Virus record (IMG/VR): IMGVR_UViG_3300037247_000448
Location: 1-46,294 of that record
DNA from: a virus
DNA: 46,294 nucleotides
Strand: one strand, 5' to 3'
This document shows, one piece after another, positions 40,044-46,294 of the stretch. How positions within the stretch are numbered: the first letter of the stretch is position 1; each line of letters starts with the position of its first letter. The notes under the pieces were generated by a model. It had not been told where the DNA came from, searched no databases, and saw only the letters and a program-made list of their open reading frames with translations. Position numbers and translations under genes: made by a program.

Positions 40044-40412
40044 ATGTGGAGTAGTAGGGAAAAGGGAATATTGTTTTTTACACTGGGGATAATGCTTGGT
40101 TTTCTGATAATGGGTCGATGCAGTAACGCCAACGCCGCCGACCATGCAGTCGTATCGTTTGACAATGCCGAGCATCTAACGGCCTTGCAGGACAGCGTGG
40201 TAGGGGTGATGGATACAACTACTGAAATTCATTGTTGGTATTTGGATAGCGATACGACAGTAACTCACTACTGGGAGGTAACTAACTGCCGCCGACTGGT
40301 GGGGGTGACGGTGGTAACACACATCCGGTGGGAACGATGCCCCACGGCTCAAGATCCGTGGCAATTTACCCCTGGCAAGGCATTAATCTTTTACGAGAAG
40401 GTGAAGCAATGA
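40044..40412 (+). CDS. Exported or membrane-anchored protein
   Basis: 122 residues from ATG at 40044. Hydrophobic helix ILFFTLGIMLGFLIMG then NANAADH, a possible signal-peptidase site. Mature part Asp/Thr-rich with CWYLDSDTTVTHYWEV, similar in style to 35645-36028 and to the late exported proteins. Confidence 0.55.
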   Translation: MWSSREKGILFFTLGIMLGFLIMGRCSNANAADHAVVSFDNAEHLTALQDSVVGVMDTTTEIHCWYLDSDTTVTHYWEVTNCRRLVGVTVVTHIRWERCPTAQDPWQFTPGKALIFYEKVKQ

Positions 40413-40768
40413 GCAAAAACACCATCAAGGTTGATTGGACTGACAGGGTTATAGACCTTACAAAACAGATGTATCGAGAGCTTTGCCAGAAATCGGAAAG
40501 CCACCTAAGAGATGAGTTAATTAAGATGGGATGGACACCACCTAAGCTTACGGGCACGGCGGGGGAATGCACTTGCACCAAGCCGGGTCCCTTTTCCCGT
40601 CATCCCGATTGTCCGTTGCATGGTTGGGAAGCAGACCTCAAAAAAGGCCAGAAAGAATACCAACGATTCAATCCTACCCCCGATCTCCCGCTGCACGTCA
40701 GGGTTGCGAAAGACCTGCGGAAAATAGCGGATGCACTTGAAAAGGGAGAAACAAATGAAGGAAATTAA
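40409..40768 (+). CDS. Small protein with Cys/His site
   Basis: 119 residues from ATG at 40409. CTCTKPGPFSRHPDCPLHG resembles the CxC...H...C...H motif at 28689-28889. A helix KDLRKIADALEKG ends it. The HNH gene starts inside its last codons. Confidence 0.6.
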   Translation: MSKNTIKVDWTDRVIDLTKQMYRELCQKSESHLRDELIKMGWTPPKLTGTAGECTCTKPGPFSRHPDCPLHGWEADLKKGQKEYQRFNPTPDLPLHVRVAKDLRKIADALEKGETNEGN

Positions 40769-41243
40769 ACTCAGTAACGGCATGGTTGCCATTGTAGATG
40801 ATAGCGATTATGAGAAAGTTAAAGATTTTCACTGGTATGCTCACCGGGGATATACTACTTGCTATGCCTATTGCGATAAAATGAAGGGCGGTATTAAGAA
40901 GAGGATAATCATGCACCGATTATTGATGAATCCCCCAAAAGGATCAGTAGTCGATCACATTAACCGCAACGGATTGGATAATCGACAAGGCAATCTTCGT
41001 TGTTGCCGCGGAGGATTAAATGTTGCGAGCGGTATTTTTCCGGAACCTCGCTCTGGATATAGAGGCGTTGCAAAAGGTAAAAAAGATAAGAAGTGGCGAG
41101 CACGAATCGAGGTTAAGGGTAAGGTGATACTTCTTGGCGCCTTCACCACCGCAAAATTGGCGGCTAAGGCATACGATAGCGCTGCCCGAAAATACTTCGG
41201 CGAATTTGCCCGACCCAATTTCGCCCATGCGGAGGGGAAATGA
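40755..41243 (+). CDS. HNH-AP2 homing-type endonuclease
   Basis: 162 residues from ATG at 40755 (AAGGGAG upstream). HNH nuclease: MHRLLM...VDHINRNGLDNRQGNLR (53-82). AP2-type DNA-binding domain: SGYRGVAKGKKDKKWRARIEV...LGAFTTAKLAAKAYDSAARKYFG (100-149). A free-standing selfish nuclease inserted between early genes. Confidence 0.88.
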   Translation: MKEIKLSNGMVAIVDDSDYEKVKDFHWYAHRGYTTCYAYCDKMKGGIKKRIIMHRLLMNPPKGSVVDHINRNGLDNRQGNLRCCRGGLNVASGIFPEPRSGYRGVAKGKKDKKWRARIEVKGKVILLGAFTTAKLAAKAYDSAARKYFGEFARPNFAHAEGK

Positions 41244-41474
41244 ATGTTATGGCTTATCGCCGTTGGAATATTTCTGTTAACAAATCTGCTATTTTTCTTA
41301 CGGTTGTTGCCCGTTACCATGTCTATGCGGATGGTGGTGATGTTACTTGAATCTATACGGGGTATTCGGGGTGTATGGGCATGGCTCAAGGACAAGATAG
41401 ATACGCTAATACTTATCTGGCGATTCACAAGTCACGATAACGAGGATCATACAAGTAGTTGGAAAAAGAAATAA
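41244..41474 (+). CDS. Membrane protein
   Basis: 76 residues; hydrophobic helix MLWLIAVGIFLLTNLLFFLRLLP then a basic amphipathic stretch. Starts right after the HNH stop. Unknown function. Confidence 0.6.
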   Translation: MLWLIAVGIFLLTNLLFFLRLLPVTMSMRMVVMLLESIRGIRGVWAWLKDKIDTLILIWRFTSHDNEDHTSSWKKK

Positions 41475-41486
41475 CGGAGGAGAAAT

Positions 41487-42377
41487 ATGGCAAGACCCAA
41501 AAGGACAACAGTATTAACCGACAAAGGACGAGATCGAACCAAAGATAAGGTTTTCTTTATTCCCGTGAAATCAAATAAAATTTGGCACTCGATCTATTTT
41601 CTGGCCGACGTTCATCTTGGGGCGGTGGCTCACGATACCGAAGCACTTAAGGAAACCATAGGGGAAATAAAAAAAGACCCCAACGCCTATTGGCTTGGGG
41701 TCGGTGACTATGGAGATCACATCTATTATAACGATCCTCGTTTTTCATTTAACGAGGTTGACGATCTTTATACGGTGGCAGATATGCGACAGGGGATAAT
41801 GGGGCAGGTGCGTAAACTCGTAAGGGTGCTTGAACCGATCAAGGATAAGTGTATAGGTTTAGGCACGGGCAATCACGAAGAAAAGATATTACAGAAGTTC
41901 AACGTGGATGCCACGAGAGAAATGTGTTACGCTCTACGAGTTAAATATCTGGGGTATTCGGCAATAATAACGCTCCGGCTTGTTTATGCAGACCCAAACG
42001 GCAATCGGTCAACCAGAACCCTACAGGTATATCAGCATCACGGCTATGGCGGTGGTAGGAGACATGGCCCGCAGATCAATAAGGTTGAGGATGCCCAACG
42101 TATAGCTGCGGCTGACATCTATGCTATGGGACATGTCCACGGTAAGGTTGCAAGCGCTCTTGATATAAGAGCCGCAGACGAAAACGGCAACGAATACCTG
42201 AAACCTAAAGTATTTTTGGTAACGTCAAGCTACCAGAAAGCCTTCAAGCAAGGGGCGTTAACATTTGCTGAGAAGAACATGTATCCGCAATCGGCACTCA
42301 AAAGCCCGATAGTGCAATTTAAGTTGGGTGGAGAGGAACGGCGGGTTATGTTGAGGTTGATATTAGATGCAGGCTAA
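41487..42377 (+). CDS. Calcineurin-like metallophosphoesterase
   Basis: 296 residues. Metal-binding motifs in order: FLADVHLG (Asp41, His43), GVGDYGDH (Asp74), GTGNHEEK (Asn129, His130), YQHHGYGGG, and MGHVHGK. This is the standard dinuclear phosphoesterase set. Roles in phages range from nucleic-acid processing to RNA-ligase countering; no partner is obvious here. GGAGGAG upstream. Confidence 0.88.
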   Translation: MARPKRTTVLTDKGRDRTKDKVFFIPVKSNKIWHSIYFLADVHLGAVAHDTEALKETIGEIKKDPNAYWLGVGDYGDHIYYNDPRFSFNEVDDLYTVADMRQGIMGQVRKLVRVLEPIKDKCIGLGTGNHEEKILQKFNVDATREMCYALRVKYLGYSAIITLRLVYADPNGNRSTRTLQVYQHHGYGGGRRHGPQINKVEDAQRIAAADIYAMGHVHGKVASALDIRAADENGNEYLKPKVFLVTSSYQKAFKQGALTFAEKNMYPQSALKSPIVQFKLGGEERRVMLRLILDAG

Positions 42378-42425
42378 ACCATACATGACGTTTCCGAGAA
42401 CGTCGCTTTAAGGAGGATGCACTAA

Positions 42426-42590
42426 ATGCTAAAAATCATATTCGCTGTTAGTATACCCTGTTTCGTAATTACGTTAGTCGGGCAGGTGTGGGGATTTATG
42501 TCAATAGAACAAACCTATTTGAGGGTGGGCTATACAATAGGAATTATTATGGCAAGTTGGTATTGGTGGAAACAAATGAAAAGCCTATAA
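42426..42590 (+). CDS. 54-residue membrane protein
   Basis: MLKIIFAVSIPCFVITLVG...YTIGIIMASWYWWKQMKSL: two hydrophobic helices. AAGGAGGATG upstream. Preceded by a GACGTT-TCCGAG-AACGTC hairpin. Last rightward gene; its stop abuts the leftward 42591-42662 frame. Confidence 0.55.
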   Translation: MLKIIFAVSIPCFVITLVGQVWGFMSIEQTYLRVGYTIGIIMASWYWWKQMKSL

Positions 42591-42662
42591 TCATGCCAGC
42601 ATCGGCCAGTCCCACCAATCGTCGAAATAATCATAGGGGTCGATTTCCTCTCGGCAGTTCAT
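42591..42662 (-). CDS. Possible 23-residue acidic peptide
   Basis: MNCREEIDPYDYFDDWWDWPMLA. The ATG shares the upstream stop region (TAAAATG). Very acidic and aromatic. Weak evidence; last leftward frame before the convergent early arm. Confidence 0.3.
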   Translation of the reverse strand: MNCREEIDPYDYFDDWWDWPMLA

Positions 42663-42934
42663 TTTAGGTATTGCACGTAACAAACTTGGTTCCGGGGAAT
42701 AGATATGTCCTTCTCGACCAACTCATCAGATCGGTAGCAGTAGGCCATTACTATACCCACGTCATCATCTTTTATAATCCAACCGACAGTAGCGTAATGA
42801 AATCCTCTCTTTTCATCACTATCGAAAATAGCAGGATCAACACTTTCTTCATCCGTTGTATTAGAATCTTCCCATATTACCAGAGCAATCGGATAGGGTA
42901 AATCCGATGGTTCAATTTTCTTTTTCTTTGCCAT
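42659..42934 (-). CDS. Small acidic protein
   Basis: 91 residues (MAKKKKIEPSDLPYPIALVIWEDSNTTDEES...). Basic start, acidic body, beta-rich end. GGAGA upstream. Distal late gene of unknown role. Confidence 0.6.
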   Translation of the reverse strand: MAKKKKIEPSDLPYPIALVIWEDSNTTDEESVDPAIFDSDEKRGFHYATVGWIIKDDDVGIVMAYCYRSDELVEKDISIPRNQVCYVQYLK

Positions 42935-42966
42935 TATATCTCCATACTGGAGTTGTTAGTTTAGTC

Positions 42967-43089
42967 TCACGTTAAGCATGGCGGATCTGCGTCTTTATCT
43001 TTCTCGACTATGGTTATTTCTATACTAACAAGCTCATCTTTCTTGTCGAGCCACGAAAACTCATATTTGTCTTTGTCCTTATCGGACAT
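42967..43089 (-). CDS. 40-residue charged protein
   Basis: MSDKDKDKYEFSWLDKKDELVSIEITIVEKDKDADPP. AAGGAG seven bases upstream. Too short for routine calling. Unknown. Confidence 0.5.
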   Translation of the reverse strand: MSDKDKDKYEFSWLDKKDELVSIEITIVEKDKDADPPCLT

Positions 43090-43138
43090 ATATATCTCTC
43101 CTTATGGCGGAAAATTATAGGGTGATGATAGATTAAGT

Positions 43139-43777
43139 TTATCGAACCCGAAACATATTAGAATCGGGCATCCATGCGTGGCTTGGAGCCACTTCACTTG
43201 AAGGTAGACCAGGGAACATCCAGAAGGGATCTTTCCCTGCTGATCGCAGCCCGTGACGATAGCCGGATACGGCGGCATCAGAGCACACATTAGCCCCGCT
43301 CTTCTCTAACCACGCTACATGCTTGCGGTAGTTCATTCTGCGGAGTATCCAATTCGTAGGATACATAAGCAACTGCCCTGCATCGTAGGTGCCGTAGTTC
43401 CAGTATCTACGCCAGCCACGTTGCCGACTGGCCGATACCTTCTTAGTGAAGTAGTGCAACATGCCCTTCTGGAACGGTGCCGTGACCACGTTGGAGTAAT
43501 CGTGGAACCGGAACAGGGCAAAGCGAGGTTTGTCACCCTGAAGTGCATCGTTCAATCGAGCTTTGTCGTAGGTTACCCACTTGGCTACGGGCGCAGTCTG
43601 CGAGAAGGTCTTGACCGTTGTAACGGTTACTTCGACTACAACCTCCCAATGGTTGGATCGGTTGGCGGGAGCAGGATGATCGAGCATATCCTTCTGGTAG
43701 TAGCGGATACCACGATTGAGGACGTTAGTGCCATAGCCAAGCGTGATCTTGGTATCGCCTATGCGGAAGTCGGCCAA
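43139..43777 (-). CDS. Permuted NlpC/P60-like papain-fold protein
   Basis: 212 residues. NHWEVVVE supplies a candidate catalytic His (43) and GANVCSDAAVSG the Cys (165), followed by SSEVAPSHAW, in the order of permuted NlpC/P60 (YiiX/YebB-like) peptidases or amidases. Lies beside a holin-like gene and an M15-like gene, so a cell-wall or lysis role is likely. Confidence 0.65.
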   Translation of the reverse strand: MADFRIGDTKITLGYGTNVLNRGIRYYQKDMLDHPAPANRSNHWEVVVEVTVTTVKTFSQTAPVAKWVTYDKARLNDALQGDKPRFALFRFHDYSNVVTAPFQKGMLHYFTKKVSASRQRGWRRYWNYGTYDAGQLLMYPTNWILRRMNYRKHVAWLEKSGANVCSDAAVSGYRHGLRSAGKDPFWMFPGLPSSEVAPSHAWMPDSNMFRVR

Positions 43778-43778
43778 C

Positions 43779-43934
43779 CTATTCCTCTTTCTTCTTATTC
43801 AGTAATAAGCCAAACAGGGCAATGACGGCGGTTGTAACCGCAGCCAGAGCGTCGGGCACCAACCATGCCGTTGTAATGAGCGTTGCCAGCCCAGCCAGGT
43901 ATGCAATGAGCTTATTTTCACCTATGCCATTCAT
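43779..43934 (-). CDS. Holin-like membrane protein
   Basis: 51 residues (MNGIGENKLIAYLAGLATL...). Two hydrophobic helices separated by VPDA, and a highly charged C-terminus (NKKKEE), the class II holin layout. AAGGAGG ideally placed before ATG at 43934. Between two cell-wall enzyme genes. Confidence 0.7.
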   Translation of the reverse strand: MNGIGENKLIAYLAGLATLITTAWLVPDALAAVTTAVIALFGLLLNKKKEE

Positions 43935-43943
43935 ATTTCCTCC

Positions 43944-44342
43944 TTATTTCCAATATGGTTTATCTATTTCAATGTGGATGTGCGGCTCGAAGTCCTTGTA
44001 TCTTGGGTCGAATCGTTCATCCTCGATAATCACATCGAGCATGTCGGGTTTACTGATCCACCAGCGATAACAGAAGTCCCAGAAGGCGATCAACTGTTTC
44101 TGTGACCACGTTCTACACCGTAGATCAAACGCCGACAATATCTTATAGTTATGCCCCGACCCTGCATGTTCCGGGTATCGTCTGGCACTGGTTATCACCC
44201 AGTCATTTTCAGGAAAGTTGTCGATAGCCTCCCGTATGAACGCACGCAGCCGACAGTCGGTATTCTTCTTATCGAAGAACTGTGCCCGAAACTCAGGCTT
44301 CTTGAATTTGAGTTTATGGAACGCCATGCACCCGCAGTCCAT
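43944..44342 (-). CDS. M15-like peptidase, putative endolysin
   Basis: 132 residues. TSARRYPEHAGSGHNYKILSAFDLRC gives the SxH...D half of the zinc site (His64, Asp73) and DFEPHIHIEID the second half (His121 or His123), as in M15 D,L-endopeptidase endolysins. Start may be MDCGC (44342) or MAFHK (44327). First of the three-gene lysis cassette. Confidence 0.75.
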   Translation of the reverse strand: MDCGCMAFHKLKFKKPEFRAQFFDKKNTDCRLRAFIREAIDNFPENDWVITSARRYPEHAGSGHNYKILSAFDLRCRTWSQKQLIAFWDFCYRWWISKPDMLDVIIEDERFDPRYKDFEPHIHIEIDKPYWK

Positions 44343-44344
44343 GT

Positions 44345-46294
44345 CTATCTAATCTTCCATGTAGCCGCATCGGGCGTGGTTCTCTCTTCGATACTCCACT
44401 TGAAGTGGTTGGATTTTTCAAGTATGAAATCGAATGTTGGGTTGTTACCCGCAGCATCTCGAACCTCCGCTGATTCCCAGAGTTCAAGTTCGGCTTTTCC
44501 GTTTGAATCTGTATAGGCCGATATTTTCTTGGGGATCATTATAGCAGCGCTATCATCAACGGCAAACCACGGGCCATTACCGTTGACTGTAGCCGTGAGC
44601 TTGGCACGTTCAACGATTCCACCCATAATATCATAGGTATAGATATAGCAGGTTACCTTATCGGCGGCGCTTGGGCTACTGATCGAGATAGCAGTCATGG
44701 TGATGGTATCCCGCACGGATGCCGAAATCACGAATGTCTGTGGTATGGTATCCTGCACATAGCCTGTGGTATAGGCAAGTCCCAACCATGTGGCATCGGT
44801 CAATGAGAAGACGGCAAAGCCTGCACCGCTAACGTCGGCAGTCCATGTATTGCCCCCACTTGTCATGCTAACGGAACCATCTGTAATGGCGGCGGGTGTG
44901 GCATCGACTACCATCAGAGAACAGAGTCGTGGCCCGCCACCAGCAGCACCAGTGGCACCCCAAGTTTGAGCAGAGTCGGCGAATGAACCAGCTACGCCAT
45001 CGTGTCCCTCAAGATTGGCCTGCCAAACGGAGTCGGCAATAGCAGCCATGTCAGCATCAGAAACGCTGGCACTTACTGGTTTATAGAGGTGTTCTCCAAA
45101 ACTACCGGCTTCATTATTGTGACTGGTGGTATCGGCCTGCCATACCGAATCTGCTATAGCAGCCATATCTGCGTCGGTAAGAGAGGCAGACTGTGGTTTA
45201 TAGAGAAATTCTCCGAAACTACCAGCTACGGCATTATGTGTAGTGGTATCCGCTTGCCATGTTGAATCAGCAATAATAGCAAATTCACCATCATCGAGAG
45301 TTACATCACCGGACACCGACGCAACCGACCCATCAACATTGCCAGTTACGGAGGCAACCGAACCACTAAGATCACCAAAAAAGTCATTACCCGTTCCGGT
45401 TCCTTCTGCCTTTAATCCGTGCGTATTTGTGCCCCCACTACCATCAGCGTATAACGCCACTGTTCCCGATGAGGTAGTTCTAAACCAAGCGGCATGACCA
45501 ACAGATGATTCCACGTGAAGGGCAGTTCCGGTTCCCGATGTGTTTTTTATTACAACCGTTCTGACGTGTAGTGAATCAAGGGTTATGTCGTCGGCCAAAG
45601 AAGTATTATCTACCGCATCGGCACCTAAATTCGTAGCCGTCCCTATGGTCGTCCCATCCAGATCAATCGTGGTGTTATCCTCATCGAGTTCTTTGAGTTT
45701 TTCTATGTAACCAAACGCTGTAGCATCACCATCAAATGCTTCAAGAAGATTGGTTGCCCCCGCTTCCACATCATCAATGGCTTCCATGTTAACCGTTCTG
45801 TCAACCAATATCGTTGAATCCGACCCTGAACCGGCTGCAATACCCCAGACTTTACGGCCAACCACACGAGAAACTATACCCGAATCGAGACCACCAGCAG
45901 AGGTTTGAGATGCCACAAAAGCCATTTGTGGAGATGTGTAATGCCCTGTCGAATCTTCATCCCAAACATTATCGGCAATAAGCGGCAGAACATCAGCCCT
46001 GTTAAAGACAGCATCCTTATTCAAGCTGGTCGTTGTGCCGTCATCCGTTGGAGTCAACATACCCCGTATGGTGATATTAAGACTCGTATTATTCGACGCA
46101 ATAATTACCTGTCCATCGGTTTCTATTGAAACAGTATCGTTGCTTGCTCCGTTCATAATGCGAATCCCGCCAGAGTAATCTCTTATCCCGGCAGTTGAGG
46201 AACCACTTGAAAAGTCTATTGTTGGGGTGTTGTCACCCGCAACGCCCGATGCGCAGTTAAAAAACTCTAAACTTTGACCGGTTTTAACTACAAT
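44345..46294 (-). CDS. Exported fibre/spike-like protein, residues 302-950 (C-terminal part)
   Basis: Continuation of the gene that begins at 1041; bases 46157-46294 duplicate 1-138. The frame is open to the right edge, so the ATG at 46156 is internal. Features: a beta-helix-like region up to about residue 390; a fibre-like stretch (GTALHVESSVGHAAWFRTT); three modules near 632-732 each containing IADS(V/T)WQA followed by AGSF; then beta-sandwich domains to the end (KISAYTDSNGKAELELWES). IADxVW repeats occur in many phage tail proteins. Stop lies 2 bases before the M15-like gene. Confidence 0.8.
   Translation of the reverse strand: MVVKTGQSLEFFNCASGVAGDNTPTIDFSSGSSTAGIRDYSGGIRIMNGASNDTVSIETDGQVIIASNNTSLNITIRGMLTPTDDGTTTSLNKDAVFNRADVLPLIADNVWDEDSTGHYTSPQMAFVASQTSAGGLDSGIVSRVVGRKVWGIAAGSGSDSTILVDRTVNMEAIDDVEAGATNLLEAFDGDATAFGYIEKLKELDEDNTTIDLDGTTIGTATNLGADAVDNTSLADDITLDSLHVRTVVIKNTSGTGTALHVESSVGHAAWFRTTSSGTVALYADGSGGTNTHGLKAEGTGTGNDFFGDLSGSVASVTGNVDGSVASVSGDVTLDDGEFAIIADSTWQADTTTHNAVAGSFGEFLYKPQSASLTDADMAAIADSVWQADTTSHNNEAGSFGEHLYKPVSASVSDADMAAIADSVWQANLEGHDGVAGSFADSAQTWGATGAAGGGPRLCSLMVVDATPAAITDGSVSMTSGGNTWTADVSGAGFAVFSLTDATWLGLAYTTGYVQDTIPQTFVISASVRDTITMTAISISSPSAADKVTCYIYTYDIMGGIVERAKLTATVNGNGPWFAVDDSAAIMIPKKISAYTDSNGKAELELWESAEVRDAAGNNPTFDFILEKSNHFKWSIEERTTPDAATWKIR
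46157..46294. repeat. Right copy of the 138-bp end repeat
   Basis: Copy of 1-138, differing only at 46283 (T; C at 127). Confirms closure of the molecule; unique length 46,156 bp. Confidence 0.95.

Noticed and set aside
1-46294. CRISPR arrays, integrase, lysogeny repressor and attachment sites
   Set aside because: No regularly spaced repeats, no tyrosine or serine recombinase motifs and no CI-like repressor were seen; the small resolvase-like HTH at 34456 lacks any catalytic domain.

Overview
The window is an essentially complete genome of a tailed bacteriophage. The first 138 bases recur at the right end (46157-46294) with one mismatch, and a reading frame runs across the join, so the molecule is circular or was circularly assembled, about 46.16 kb. 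It has no tape-measure or tail-sheath gene. It does have a P22/T7-type portal, an N4-gp56-like capsid protein, connector-like proteins, a nozzle-like protein and large internal virion-type proteins, so a short-tailed (podovirus-like) particle is most likely. No integrase, lysogeny repressor, DNA polymerase, primase or helicase was recognised. Host unknown; Shine-Dalgarno (SD) sites and sigma70-type promoters point to a bacterium.

Layout. A divergent control region (25453-25596) separates two arms. The late arm reads leftward: small terminase (25452), a run of tiny genes, a radical SAM enzyme, methyltransferases and glycosyltransferases, large terminase, portal, a second GT9-type gene, scaffold-like protein, major capsid protein, another glycosyltransferase overlapped by an FmdB-type zinc ribbon, connectors, nozzle, internal virion proteins, membrane and exported proteins, and a 950-residue exported fibre-like protein spanning the window ends. 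It finishes at 46.2-42.6 kb with a lysis cassette (M15-like peptidase, holin-like protein, NlpC/P60-like protein). The early arm reads rightward from 25.6 to 42.6 kb and is a dense array of very small genes. Recognisable ones are a RecA/Sak4-like ATPase beside SSB, a DUF1376-like replication protein, a DUF1599 protein, a PD-(D/E)XK-like nuclease, an ASCH protein, an HNH-AP2 endonuclease and a metallophosphoesterase. A short leftward regulator operon (28.5-27.8 kb) with a sigma-region-4-like HTH protein splits the early arm after a terminator at 27.6 kb.

How it fits together. The early arm looks like host-takeover and recombination-dependent replication relying on the host replisome. The late arm mixes virion genes with at least four sugar-transfer genes, two methyltransferases and a radical SAM enzyme, suggesting that the virion or cell surface is glycan-modified. 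The points most worth a second look are: a methyltransferase split across a textbook -1 slippery heptamer; a 304-nt same-strand overlap of a glycosyltransferase and a zinc ribbon; late proteins with Sec signal peptides, including the fibre; repeated structured RNA-like leaders at 33.2-33.85 kb; a perfect 28-bp palindrome; and recurring ribosome-binding modules.
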